In this document: one piece after another, positions 54,149 through 64,000 of the stretch
Numbering within the stretch: the stretch's first letter is position 1
Layout: each line of letters opens with the position of its first letter
Assembly (NCBI RefSeq): GCF_024623455.1
Contig: NZ_JANIPJ010000011.1
Location: 1-64,000 of the forward strand
From: Paenibacillus soyae
GTDB lineage: Bacteria > Bacillota > Bacilli > Paenibacillales > Paenibacillaceae
Direction of reading: 5' to 3'
Length of the DNA stretch: 64,000 bases
The notes under the pieces: generated by a model
Told to the model about the DNA's origin: nothing
What the model saw: the letters and a program-made list of their open reading frames with translations, nothing else
Database searches by the model: none
Program-made: the position numbers and the translations under genes

Positions 54149-54502
54149 CTAGAAACGGTTGCCCTGCTTCTCGACCCAGTCGCCGATAACCGGCAGCTTG
54201 TACATGCGTCCCTGCAGCGCGAGCAGCATGAGCACGATCCAGAGGATGAAGGTAAGCGGGGCCAGAATCATCGTAAACAGCCACCCGATGAACGGAATGG
54301 CGGTAAGGATGAGGTTGACGACGACAAGTACGGCGAAGATGATCGTCGACTGCAGCGCGTGAAACTTCACGAAGCGGCTCCGCTTCTCGAGCACTAAGAA
54401 CAGAATGCCCGTAATAAAACCAAGCAAATAGCAGAGCAAGCCTGCCACCTTGGGGTCCAATCCCGTGGAGGAGGGATCGGGATTCACTTGTACCGGGTGC
54501 AT
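54149..54502 (-). CDS. DUF4870 family membrane protein
   Basis: About 117 residues starting MHPVQVNPDPSSTGLDPKVA, three helices, with CYLLGFITGILFLVLEK and FHALQSTIIFAVLVVVN typical of DUF4870 (Tic20-like). The ATG at 54502 with GAGG upstream is chosen. Function unknown. Confidence 0.8.
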   Translation of the reverse strand: MHPVQVNPDPSSTGLDPKVAGLLCYLLGFITGILFLVLEKRSRFVKFHALQSTIIFAVLVVVNLILTAIPFIGWLFTMILAPLTFILWIVLMLLALQGRMYKLPVIGDWVEKQGNRF

Positions 54503-54710
54503 AACTGCACATCCTCTCATGGACATCTTCTTGCCATGATTGTATTCGCCAAGGACGAGCGATAGACCTTCCGAGCGCCAGGATGCCGTTTCCAAATATT
54601 CCATCCATCATTTGTAACGGGTTTGTAACCCGCGGACGTTTCGCTTCGTCTAGAATGGGTAGTGGTAACAAGAAGAGACGAAAGATTGCGGATTGGAGAG
54701 AATAAAGTCG

Positions 54711-55766
54711 ATGAAAAAAGTGAGGAAAGCTTATATATTCGGCGCGGTCGCGATCGTCCTGTTGACGGCCGCCTATATGAACCGCAGCGTGCTCGCCATG
54801 GCGGGCTTCGATTGGCTCTTTCAAGGAGGAGTCGAGGAGAGGCTCATCGATACGTACAAACCGGTGGACCGGCAGACGCAGCCCACGCCGGTGCCGGTGA
54901 GCGACAAGAAGGAGGACCCGTTCTCCGTGCTGCTGCTCGGCGTCGACCAGCGGGGCAACGAAACGGGGCGCTCCGACACGATGATCTACACGGTCGTGCG
55001 GCCAAGCGATGGCAACATGCTGCTCGTCTCGATTCCGAGAGATTTGTACGTCGAGATCGTCGGCGAGGAATACAAGGATAAGATCAATCACTCCTATGTA
55101 TTCGGAGGAGCAGGCATGACGATGGATACGGTGGAGAAGCTTCTGGACGCGCCGGTCGATCATTACGCTTCCATTAACTTCGAAGGCTTCCGCGAAGCGA
55201 TTGACGAGATGGGCGGCATTTCTCTGCCGATCGAAGAAGATATGGTCAACGACGATCCGGGCCATGAACATTTTGTAATTAAAGGCGGGCAAGAGCTGTA
55301 CAATGGTACGGACGCTCTTAATTTCGTGCGCTACCGGGAGGATGCGGGCGGCGACATGAGCCGGACGGAGCGACATCAGCAGTTCCTTCATGCTATGATA
55401 GAGAAGGCGAAGAAAATGGGGCAGTGGGGCAAGATTCCGGAATTGATCGACATCATGGGCGACAATTTCAACACGGATATCTACCCTAGCAGCCTGATCG
55501 ACATGGCCCAGGAGCTGCTTCAAGCGGATAACCGCTTGATGTACAGCCATACGCTGCTTGGCCGAGGCGGCCGCTTGGTACAGGGCGGAGCCTGGTACTA
55601 CTTCGCCGATGAAGAAGATTTGGCCAGGGTTCAGACGATGATCAAGAACTGGCTGAATGCCGATACGACCGAAGCGAGCTTGATCCTGCCGCCGAAGTAT
55701 GAGGAATTGAAGGAGAAAGAGGTAGAATCGCTCGCTAGCGGGTCTTCGGCGAACGAAACGGAGTGA
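54711..55766 (+). CDS. LytR-CpsA-Psr (LCP) family protein
   Basis: About 351 residues. One N-terminal membrane helix (near 7-25) precedes an extracellular LCP domain from about residue 70: FSVLLLGVDQRGNETGRSDT, MLLVSIPRDLYVEI, and the late LNFVRYREDAGGDMSRTERH. It transfers teichoic acid or other polymers to peptidoglycan. Start at ATG 54711 with GGAGAG. A CBS-domain gene follows 9 bp later. Confidence 0.92.
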   Translation: MKKVRKAYIFGAVAIVLLTAAYMNRSVLAMAGFDWLFQGGVEERLIDTYKPVDRQTQPTPVPVSDKKEDPFSVLLLGVDQRGNETGRSDTMIYTVVRPSDGNMLLVSIPRDLYVEIVGEEYKDKINHSYVFGGAGMTMDTVEKLLDAPVDHYASINFEGFREAIDEMGGISLPIEEDMVNDDPGHEHFVIKGGQELYNGTDALNFVRYREDAGGDMSRTERHQQFLHAMIEKAKKMGQWGKIPELIDIMGDNFNTDIYPSSLIDMAQELLQADNRLMYSHTLLGRGGRLVQGGAWYYFADEEDLARVQTMIKNWLNADTTEASLILPPKYEELKEKEVESLASGSSANETE

Positions 55767-55775
55767 TCGAATACG

Positions 55776-56186
55776 ATGAATATCGCCTTTTTCTTATTGC
55801 CTAAGCAAGAGGTCGTCTGCTTGCCGCATGACGCCACTCTCAGACAGGCGCTCGAAAGAATGGAGTACCACCGTTATTCCGCCGTCCCTATCATTAACGG
55901 AGAAGGCGGCTATGTCGGAACGGTGACGGAGGGGGACTTGCTGTGGTTCATGAAGAACCGGGCGGACCTTACCTTCGAGAACGCGAACAAGGTTAGGCTC
56001 AGCGAAGTGCCGCTGCGCATCAACAATATTGCCGTGAACATCGACGCGAATATGGACGATTTGATCTCCCTGGCCAAAGCGCAAAACTTTGTGCCGGTGG
56101 TGGATGACCGCAATCATTTTATAGGCATTGTTCGCCGAAGCGAAATTATCGATTATTGTCAGAAGGGACTGTCCCAACGAATCTAG
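55776..56186 (+). CDS. CBS-domain protein
   Basis: 136 residues forming a CBS pair. Repeat 1 includes RYHRYSAVPIINGEGGYVGT-type motifs (about residues 30-55); repeat 2 ends VPVVDDRNHFIGIVRRSEII. Like B. subtilis CbpA/DarB-type stand-alone CBS proteins that bind adenine nucleotides including c-di-AMP. Proximity to gdpP makes a c-di-AMP role worth testing, but the family is broad. Confidence 0.85.
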   Translation: MNIAFFLLPKQEVVCLPHDATLRQALERMEYHRYSAVPIINGEGGYVGTVTEGDLLWFMKNRADLTFENANKVRLSEVPLRINNIAVNIDANMDDLISLAKAQNFVPVVDDRNHFIGIVRRSEIIDYCQKGLSQRI

Positions 56187-56341
56187 CCGGTTCGGGCGAG
56201 GGGGAGTCCCTTCCCTTATGTGGCAGGGATCAGCAAGCCTGCCTCCAATTGGACGCCGGCACCCGCGTGCGAGAATCCGCTTTTGTGCTATAATGGGGGA
56301 TGAATGTCTTATAGTCGACTGAGTTGTAAGAGGTGAACGGA

Positions 56342-57247
56342 TTGAAGACTGGGCGAAGACCCTTGTTATGGAGCGGGGCGGCGCTTCTTATGCTATTGCT
56401 GCTGGCCGTGCCCGTGTTGAATTTTCCCGCGTTGCTGTTCATGATGGTTCCTTATGTGGCGCTGTATACGACGCTGTCCCGGGGAGCGTTCCTGCTTCAC
56501 CTGGTGCCCGTATGGATACTGGCGGGACTGATCGCGGGACCAGGCGTACTGATTATCGGCTTGTTCTTCCTGGTGCCTTCGATCGCGATGGGGCATCTGT
56601 ACCGGAAGGGAGCGCCGGCGGCGAAGGTTATACGGATCGTCACGCTTATTCTGCTGGCGCAGCTTATGCTGGAGCTTCTGCTGTTCGAGATGATTCTCGA
56701 TCTGTCGCTGCTCGACGAGATGAGCCGCACGATACGATCGACGTTCGAATCGCTCGGGACCGAATATATGACGGCCGCAGGCTGGAGCGACGAGCATACG
56801 GAATTGCTCATCCAGACGGTCATCCATATGATCCCGTTGACGTTCATCATCATGTCGTTCGTGTACGCGGTGCTGTCCCACTATGTGGCCCGCAGGGTCG
56901 CGCTGAAGAGCGGCATCGACGTGCCGGCGTTCCCCCAGGCGAAGGATTGGCGGCTGCCGCGCGTTCTCGTCATTTATTATTTGATCGCTTACGTCATTGA
57001 TTTGGTGCTCAAAGCGGGGGACGATTCGTTCCTTGCCGTAGCGGTTATGAATTTGGTGCCGCTTCTCAGCTATGTGTTCGCGATACAGGCGATAGGCTTC
57101 TTCTTCTTCATCGCGCACGAGCGGGGATGGAACAAGGCGGTTCCGGTTCTCATCGCCATACCTGTGCTTCTGATCCAGCCGCTGAGCCTGATCGGCGTCT
57201 TGGATACCGCCTTTCCGATACGGAAATCGTTTACCAAATCAAAATAG
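56342..57247 (+). CDS. DUF2232 membrane protein (YybS-like)
   Basis: About 301 residues, eight or so membrane helices, resembling B. subtilis YybS, which is encoded next to gdpP. The TTG at 56342 is chosen since AGAGGTG lies 6 nt upstream; the GTG at 56333 is part of that site. An S-component-like transporter role has been suggested for the superfamily; the ligand is unknown. Confidence 0.82.
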   Translation: MKTGRRPLLWSGAALLMLLLLAVPVLNFPALLFMMVPYVALYTTLSRGAFLLHLVPVWILAGLIAGPGVLIIGLFFLVPSIAMGHLYRKGAPAAKVIRIVTLILLAQLMLELLLFEMILDLSLLDEMSRTIRSTFESLGTEYMTAAGWSDEHTELLIQTVIHMIPLTFIIMSFVYAVLSHYVARRVALKSGIDVPAFPQAKDWRLPRVLVIYYLIAYVIDLVLKAGDDSFLAVAVMNLVPLLSYVFAIQAIGFFFFIAHERGWNKAVPVLIAIPVLLIQPLSLIGVLDTAFPIRKSFTKSK

Positions 57248-57265
57248 CACGGGAGCGAATGGGAA

Positions 57266-59227
57266 ATGCCTAAGTTTCTAGTTACGAGATGGCACGGAAT
57301 GCACCACATGGCCGCCCTTGCCGCCATGCTGATCCTGTCGGCCGCGCTCGCCTGGTTCGAATGGTGGGCCGGCATTGTAGCGCTTGCGCTGACGCTTGGC
57401 GTCGCCGCTTATACGTTCTTCGCGGAGAGGGCATTCCGCAAGGATCTGAAGACGTATCTGGGTTCGCTGTCTTACCGCGTGAAGAAAGGCGGCAACGACG
57501 TCATCAGCGAGCTGCCGTTCGGTATTATTCTCTATAATGAAGAACGAGTCGTCGAGTGGCATAATCCTTATATTGCCGAGCTGATGGAACGCGAATCCGT
57601 GATCGGCACGCCGCTCACGGAGCTGTTCCCGACGCTGCAGCATGCCAAGGACCGCGAAGGAACCGTCGAAGCGGCGGTAGGCCATCATATGTATCAGCTT
57701 ATATTCCGGCCGAAGGAACGCATCTTGTACGTGAAGAACATTACCGAGTTCTGGCAGCTCGGGCGTAAATACGAGGACGAGAAGCTGTCGCTCGGCGTCG
57801 TCATGATCGATAACCTCGAGGAGGTTACCCAGGGGCTCGACGACCATCAACGCGGCACCTTGCTGTCCAAGGTGACGACGGAAATTACGGAATGGGCGCA
57901 GAAGTACAAAATTTATTTGAAGCGTCTCACGTCGGACCGGTTCCTGCTGATTACGGACCATAAGACGCTCCGTCAGCTCGAGCAATCGCGCTTCGTCATT
58001 CTGGATGAGGTGCGCGAGATGACGGGCGAGCAGAAAATTCCGGTGACGCTCAGCATCGGCTTTGCCGCCGGCGCCGAACATATCATCGAAATCGGCCAAT
58101 GGGCGCATACCAGCTTGGATATCGCTCTCGGCCGAGGCGGCGACCAGGCGGCCGTCAAAGTCGGCGGCAGGCAGTCGTTCTACGGGGGCAAGTCGAACGC
58201 GGTGGAGAAGCGGACGCGCGTCAGAGCGCGCGTCGTGGCGCACGCGCTGCGCGACTTGATCCGCGAGAGCCACAACGTTATGATCATGGGCCACAAGCTG
58301 CCCGATATGGATGCCGTAGGCGCGGCGATCGGCGTGCTCAAGGCCGCCCAGCTGTTCGGCAAGGAAGCGTACATCGTGCTCGAAGGCGTCAATCCGTCGA
58401 TCGAGAAGATGATGGAGCTGATTCGCGAGGACGAGAAGCTGTCGAAGCGGTTCGTCCATCCGGAGCAGGCGATGGCGCTCATGACGCCGCAGACGCTGGC
58501 TATCGTCGTCGATACGCACAAAGCGTCCATGCTGAAGGAGCCGAAGCTGCTGTCCCAGACGGAGCGCATCGTCGTGATCGACCACCATCGCAGAGGAGAG
58601 GAGTTTATCTCGAACGCGATTCTGGTCTATCTGGAGCCGTATGCTTCCTCGACTTGCGAGCTGGTGACGGAGCTTCTGCAATATATCCATGAACGGATCA
58701 GCCTCGATGTCAGGGAAGCGACGTCGCTGCTCGCCGGCATTACGGTCGACACGAAAAGCTTCTCGCTCCGGACGGGAGCAAGAACGTTCGAAGCGGCATC
58801 GTTCCTCCGGAGGAACGGCGCGGACACGATGCTCATTCTGCGCATGCTCCAGGAGGATCTGGACGAGTACGTAAGCAAGGCGGAAATTATCAAACACGCG
58901 CAGGTGTACCACAACCACGTGGCGATCGCCATGGCGGAGAGCGGCAAGAAGTATCCTCAGCTGCTCATCGCACAATCGGCGGATACGTTGCTCAATATGA
59001 ACGACATTCTCGCTTCCTTCGTCATCGCGGAGAGGCCGGACGGTCTGGTCGGCGTCAGTGCGAGGTCGCTCGGCGGCATGAACGTTCAGGTCGTCATGGA
59101 ACGTCTCGGCGGCGGCGGCCATCTCACGAACGCCGCGGCGCAGTTCGAAGGAACGGTAGAGGAAGTCAAGGCCAAGCTAACGGCCGTGCTTGAACAAATC
59201 GAATCGGAAGAGGGGTTATTCGAATGA
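57266..59227 (+). CDS. gdpP: Cyclic-di-AMP phosphodiesterase GdpP
   Basis: 653 residues. Two N-terminal membrane helices, then a PAS-like domain (about 80-170), a degenerate GGDEF domain (about 175-300), and a DHH/DHHA1 phosphodiesterase (from about 340) with [18 protein letters not shown] and [12 protein letters not shown], including the DHH motif. Hydrolyses c-di-AMP, regulating K+ and osmolyte uptake (KtrA lies nearby). ATG at 57266; rplI overlaps by four bases. Confidence 0.95.
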   Translation: MPKFLVTRWHGMHHMAALAAMLILSAALAWFEWWAGIVALALTLGVAAYTFFAERAFRKDLKTYLGSLSYRVKKGGNDVISELPFGIILYNEERVVEWHNPYIAELMERESVIGTPLTELFPTLQHAKDREGTVEAAVGHHMYQLIFRPKERILYVKNITEFWQLGRKYEDEKLSLGVVMIDNLEEVTQGLDDHQRGTLLSKVTTEITEWAQKYKIYLKRLTSDRFLLITDHKTLRQLEQSRFVILDEVREMTGEQKIPVTLSIGFAAGAEHIIEIGQWAHTSLDIALGRGGDQAAVKVGGRQSFYGGKSNAVEKRTRVRARVVAHALRDLIRESHNVMIMGHKLPDMDAVGAAIGVLKAAQLFGKEAYIVLEGVNPSIEKMMELIREDEKLSKRFVHPEQAMALMTPQTLAIVVDTHKASMLKEPKLLSQTERIVVIDHHRRGEEFISNAILVYLEPYASSTCELVTELLQYIHERISLDVREATSLLAGITVDTKSFSLRTGARTFEAASFLRRNGADTMLILRMLQEDLDEYVSKAEIIKHAQVYHNHVAIAMAESGKKYPQLLIAQSADTLLNMNDILASFVIAERPDGLVGVSARSLGGMNVQVVMERLGGGGHLTNAAAQFEGTVEEVKAKLTAVLEQIESEEGLFE

Positions 59228-59667
59228 AAGTCATCTTCTTGCAAGACGTAAAGGGTCAAGGAAAGAAAGGCCAGGTCAAGGATCTGTCGGAAGGCTACGT
59301 GCGCAACTTCCTGCTGCCCAAAGGACTCGCCAAGCCGGCGTCCGAAGGCAACCTGAAGACGCTGGAGGTTCAGACTGCCTCCGAAGAGAAACGCAAGATC
59401 AAAGAGAAGGAAGACGCGCAAGCGCTCGGCAAACGACTCGAGGAGCTGACCGTCGTCATCAAAGCCAAAGCCGGCGAAGGCGGCCGTCTCTTCGGCGCCA
59501 TCACGAGCAAGCAAATCGCCGAAGCTCTGGCCGCTCAAGGCATCAAGATCGACAAACGCAAAATCGAGCTCGAAGACCCGATCCGCACGCTCGGCGTTAC
59601 CCAAGTAAGCGTCAAGCTCCACCCCGAAGTCAAAGCCAAAATGAGCGTCCAAACTTCGGAGGAGTAA
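59224..59667 (+). CDS. rplI: Ribosomal protein L9
   Basis: 147 residues. The N-terminal domain [20 protein letters not shown], then [19 protein letters not shown], a long connecting helix and a C-terminal domain ending with [18 protein letters not shown]. The gdpP-rplI-dnaB order is standard in Bacillota. The ATG overlaps the gdpP stop. Confidence 0.96.
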   Translation: MKVIFLQDVKGQGKKGQVKDLSEGYVRNFLLPKGLAKPASEGNLKTLEVQTASEEKRKIKEKEDAQALGKRLEELTVVIKAKAGEGGRLFGAITSKQIAEALAAQGIKIDKRKIELEDPIRTLGVTQVSVKLHPEVKAKMSVQTSEE

Positions 59668-59689
59668 GAAAGACGAGCGTAGAAGCGAA

Positions 59690-59808
59690 GAGAAGGGTAT
59701 GTTCCGGAGAAACGAAGTGCTCGCCTTTGCAATCTCCATTCTTACCGCTAAGCGGCTAAGTTCATAAGAATGGAGTTGCAACAGCGATCGTAGGAATATA
59801 CCCTTCTC
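59690..59808. repeat. Nested long inverted repeat in the rplI-dnaB gap
   Basis: The outer arms 59690-59705 and 59793-59808 are 16-bp complementary (one wobble): GAGAAGGGTATGTTCC and GGAATATACCCTTCTC. The inner arms 59729-59744 and 59765-59779 pair over 15 bp with one bulge (GCAATCTCCATTCTTA). The centre holds CCGC-TAA-GCGG (59745-59755). Almost the whole 119 bp folds into one elongated structure. Confidence 0.75.
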
Positions 59809-59881
59809 GCAGCAACTGCGGCGTTGACAGCAGCTCTAACCGATGCCAAGCAAGAATGCGAGACTTAAAAGGAGGCGCACG

Positions 59882-61249
59882 ATGAGTACCAGTACGGAAT
59901 TGATGTTCGACCGGGTTCCGCCCCAGAACATGGAAGCGGAGCAGGCGGTCATTGGAGCGATCCTTCTCCAGCCGGAAGCTTTAATCACGGCGATGGAGCG
60001 GGTTCGAAGCGAAGATTTCTACAGCAGCGGACATCAACGTATCTACGAGGCCATGATCGAGCTGGCCGAGGCCAATCAGCCGGTCGACCTCGTTACCCTT
60101 ACGGCGCATCTGCAAGACCAAGGCTTGCTCGAGGAGACCGGCGGGGTCAGCTATCTGGCGAAGCTCGCCAACGCGGTACCGACGGCGGCCAACGTGGACT
60201 ACTACGCGCAGATCGTCGAAGAAAAATCGATGCTGCGACGCCTTATCCGAACGGCTACTAATATCGTAACGGATGGGTATGCTAACTCCGAGGACGTCGG
60301 CATTCTTCTTAGCGACGCGGAGAAAAAAATTCTCGAAATCTCCAACCGCCGCTCCAGCAGCGGCTTCGTCTCGATTCGGGACGTTCTGATGGAGGTATTC
60401 GAGAAGGTCGAATTCCTCTACTCGAACAAGGGCGGCTCTACGGGCATCCCTTCGGGCTTCGTCGATCTGGACCGGATGACAGCCGGCTTCCAGCGAAGCG
60501 ACTTGATCATCGTCGCTGCCCGTCCATCCGTCGGCAAGACCGCCTTCGCGCTGAACGTTGCCCAGAACGTAGGCGTACGGGCCAAGGAAACCGTCGCGAT
60601 CTTCTCGCTCGAGATGTCCGCGGCGCAGCTCGTGCAGCGTATCATTTGCGCCGAGGCGAACGTAGACGCACAGCGAATGAGGACCGGTACGCTCGAAGGC
60701 GACGATTGGGAGAAGCTGACGATGGCGATCGGCGCCTTGTCGGAGGCCGAAATCTATATCGACGATACGCCGGGCGTCACCGTCGCGGATATCCGCGCCA
60801 AGTGCCGCCGTCTTAAGAAAGAACGCGGACTCGGCATGATTCTGATCGATTACTTACAGCTGATCTCAGGCCGGGGCAAAGCCGGCGAGAACCGGCAGCA
60901 GGAAGTATCGGAGATCTCCCGTACGCTGAAGATGATCGCGAGGGAGCTCGAGGTTCCCGTCATCGCGCTGTCCCAGCTATCCCGCGGCGTCGAGCAGCGG
61001 CAGGACAAGCGTCCGATGATGTCCGACCTTCGGGAATCCGGATCGATCGAGCAGGATGCCGACATCGTAGCGTTCCTATACCGGGACGATTACTACGATA
61101 AGGAATCGGAGAAGAAGAACATTATCGAGATCATTATCGCTAAGCAGCGGAACGGGCCGGTCGGCACGGTCGAGCTGGTCTTCCTCAAGCAATATAATAA
61201 ATTCGTAAGTTTAGATCGCACTCATATGGATCCTTCACAGGCATCTTGA
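59882..61249 (+). CDS. dnaB: Replicative DNA helicase
   Basis: About 455 residues, the replicative helicase (DnaC in B. subtilis naming). N-terminal domain starting PPQNMEAEQAVIGAILLQPE; a RecA-like domain with Walker A ARPSVGKTAFALN near residue 215 and Walker B GMILIDYLQLI near 322. The ATG at 59882 with AAAGGAGG is preferred over the ATG at 59843. It is hexameric and unwinds the fork. Confidence 0.97.
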   Translation: MSTSTELMFDRVPPQNMEAEQAVIGAILLQPEALITAMERVRSEDFYSSGHQRIYEAMIELAEANQPVDLVTLTAHLQDQGLLEETGGVSYLAKLANAVPTAANVDYYAQIVEEKSMLRRLIRTATNIVTDGYANSEDVGILLSDAEKKILEISNRRSSSGFVSIRDVLMEVFEKVEFLYSNKGGSTGIPSGFVDLDRMTAGFQRSDLIIVAARPSVGKTAFALNVAQNVGVRAKETVAIFSLEMSAAQLVQRIICAEANVDAQRMRTGTLEGDDWEKLTMAIGALSEAEIYIDDTPGVTVADIRAKCRRLKKERGLGMILIDYLQLISGRGKAGENRQQEVSEISRTLKMIARELEVPVIALSQLSRGVEQRQDKRPMMSDLRESGSIEQDADIVAFLYRDDYYDKESEKKNIIEIIIAKQRNGPVGTVELVFLKQYNKFVSLDRTHMDPSQAS

Positions 61250-61256
61250 AAATATC

Positions 61257-61295
61257 CGAACAATTGCATGGGGCACCTTGCAATTGTTCGTTTTT
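61257..61295 (+). terminator. Terminator after dnaB
   Basis: Perfect 12-bp stem CGAACAATTGCA/TGCAATTGTTCG (61257-61268 with 61279-61290), followed by TTTTT. Confidence 0.9.
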
Positions 61296-61298
61296 CGT

Positions 61299-61327
61299 TT
61301 GACTTCCGATTGGGAGACTGCTACACT
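61299..61327 (+). promoter_or_regulatory. Promoter of purA
   Basis: TTGACT at 61299-61304, a 17-bp spacer, TACACT at 61322-61327. The leader to purA is about 105 nt. Confidence 0.65.
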
Positions 61328-61409
61328 AATAATGCTGTCTTCCGGCATGCGACGCGTTAAAGAACGTGAACAAGCGCAAGAGACGGTAATTTTCGATGCT
61401 CATGAATGA

Positions 61410-62723
<1,314 letters not shown>

Positions 62724-62736
62724 TACATCCATAAGC

Positions 62737-62779
62737 AAAGGCTGCCCAACGTCCATTCGACGACGGGGCAGCCTTTTTT
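62737..62779 (+). terminator. Terminator after purA
   Basis: AAGGCTGCCC (62738-62747) pairs with GGGCAGCCTT (62765-62774); the T run continues to 62779. Confidence 0.9.
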
Positions 62780-62807
62780 TATCACCTATCAATCGATAGA
62801 GGTTTTC

Positions 62808-64000
62808 TCAATTTGGCTGTGGAGAGGGGGCTTCGGCGTCTGAAGAGTCTGTCGCGCCCGGAGAGCCTTCTGCGTCCTTAGTCTGGGCCGAGGACTCCGA
62901 ACCCTCTGTGGAGCCGGAAGAGGAGCCTGAAGCGCCCGCAGGCTTCCACTTGCCCCGCGCAACGGCGGCCAAGAACAGCAAGAGTGGGATTATGAAGTAA
63001 GCGGCGATATAGACGAATGTCATATGGGTGCCGCTGGCCGTGAAGTCCACGACGCGGGGCAGGCCCCAGAAGCTGAGCGCCACGACGAGCACCGCGAGCG
63101 GGACGCTGATCGCTTTGTAGCTGGGAAGCGACATCCACTGGGCGACGCCGATCGTTAGGCCATAAAACGTGACGATCGTTCGCACGAAAACGTCAACGAC
63201 CCAGAAAAACATGACGACGGAGTCGAATTGCTCCAAAAATTCGAAAAACGTCAAATAACGCGCCAAAACCATAAACGGAAAGCCGTAAAGCGGCGTCGCG
63301 TTATCGAGCACTACGACCGTCAGAGCCAGCATGCCCGACAGCGTCACCGATATGGCCGACAGCGAGATCAACAGCATTTTGGAAACGCGCTGCTTGTCAC
63401 GGACAAAGGGAAGGAAAAACGTGATGTAGGCGTACATAGGCATCCACAGCTGGACGTAAACGGAGCCCCTTATGACGGGCATGACTCCGTTCTCCATGAA
63501 CGGCAGCAGCCGGCCGACCTCCATATCCTTAAAGAAGGGCAGAGAGAAGGTCAGCACGATCGTTACGATCAGAGGCATGTACAGAACGGCGACTCTGCCG
63601 ATTACTTCAACGCCGAACCGAACGGCGAACACGGAGACGAAGAACAGGGAGCCGATGACCACGGCAAGAGGCGTTTCCTTGAAAAAATATTGATTCACCA
63701 GCTCGCCGAACTGCCGGGCTTGATGGGAGATTTGGAGAGCGGATATCGTCAGAAAAAGAAGGCCGACCGCTTTGCCCATCCACTTGCCGAGCAGCAAGGG
63801 GCTGTATTCGATTAACGATTGGCCCGGGAACGAACGATGGAGCCCGACTAAAATGATAATGAGAAGAAGTGCGCTGAATGAACCAATATAAGGCGTCAGC
63901 CACATATTGGGCCCGGCTAAACGATAGTTCATGGAGGCCGCTCCGACCATGGACGTAGCCAATATAGTCAGGTACATCATGCAGGCCAGCATGGAAGACG
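62808..64000 (-). CDS. Spore germination permease, GerAB/AAAP family (5' end off-window)
   Basis: At least 394 residues; the frame stays open to the window edge (Ser-Ser precedes the ATG at 63992), and GerAB proteins usually begin some 10 residues earlier. About ten membrane helices, with FPGQSLIEYSPLLLGKWMGK and LQISHQARQFGELVNQYF. A Ser/Glu/Ala-rich tail (about the last 55 residues, GASGSSSGSTEGSESSAQ) is unusual. Germinant receptor A and C subunit genes would lie to the right. Confidence 0.82.
   Translation of the reverse strand, partial: SSMLACMMYLTILATSMVGAASMNYRLAGPNMWLTPYIGSFSALLLIIILVGLHRSFPGQSLIEYSPLLLGKWMGKAVGLLFLTISALQISHQARQFGELVNQYFFKETPLAVVIGSLFFVSVFAVRFGVEVIGRVAVLYMPLIVTIVLTFSLPFFKDMEVGRLLPFMENGVMPVIRGSVYVQLWMPMYAYITFFLPFVRDKQRVSKMLLISLSAISVTLSGMLALTVVVLDNATPLYGFPFMVLARYLTFFEFLEQFDSVVMFFWVVDVFVRTIVTFYGLTIGVAQWMSLPSYKAISVPLAVLVVALSFWGLPRVVDFTASGTHMTFVYIAAYFIIPLLLFLAAVARGKWKPAGASGSSSGSTEGSESSAQTKDAEGSPGATDSSDAEAPSPQPN

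Noticed and set aside
57278..59122. Long frame opposite gdpP
   Set aside because: Shadow of the DHH phosphodiesterase gene; no independent signals.

Overview
The window is the replication-origin region of a spore-forming Bacillota chromosome, most likely Paenibacillaceae (Paenibacillus/Cohnella-like). The basis is gene order (gyrB-remB-recF-yaaA-dnaN-dnaA-oriC-rpmH-rnpA-yidC-jag-mnmE-mnmG-rsmG-noc-soj-parB), sporulation and germination genes (yyaC, GerAB-type permease), the Noc/ParB pair, and moderately high GC. Genus is an inference; no 16S is present.

1-19,900: a clipped IS3-family right end abuts gyrB. The replication genes read leftward from dnaA. An oriC with at least four perfect DnaA boxes (6,431-7,014) separates them from the rightward rpmH-rnpA-yidC-jag and tRNA-modification genes. 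The chromosome-partition block (noc, soj, parB, two parS) follows, then a PLP enzyme, DUF4446, yyaC, DUF3343, an MscS channel, DUF951 and tRNA-Ser(CGA).

19,945-37,680: a 17.7-kb integrated element sits in tRNA-Ser and is bounded by an exact 64-bp direct repeat. It carries a tyrosine integrase, a holin-like (type I) toxin, a leftward lysogeny-type cluster with a Cro/CI-like repressor and two identical operators, a tightly overlapping rightward operon of small genes, a gene-free stretch dense in hairpins with look-alike CNGNAA loops, a three-copy direct repeat, and a phage-type sigma factor. A late module has a tape-measure protein and a predicted Ntn-hydrolase/tail fusion. No capsid, portal, large terminase or lysis gene is visible, so it is a phage remnant or a satellite. 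An AT-rich HEPN-domain gene lies at its right edge.

37,681-38,650: the original tRNA terminator, displaced by the insertion, then two tandem 242/243-nt sequences about 95% identical. Each ends in a terminator hairpin on the minus strand and several of their differences fall in predicted loops: a pair of unrecognised small-RNA genes.

38,669-64,000: yjzC; rpsF-ssb-rpsR; two GNATs and an epimerase; TetR; a SulP transporter; KtrAB potassium uptake; a six-gene Mrp Na+/H+ antiporter operon with fused MrpA-MrpB and a short MrpE; an LCP-family wall enzyme; a CBS protein; DUF2232-gdpP-rplI-dnaB; purA; and a GerAB-like germination permease running off the right edge. KtrAB, Mrp, CBS and GdpP (c-di-AMP phosphodiesterase) together make an ion/turgor homeostasis neighbourhood.
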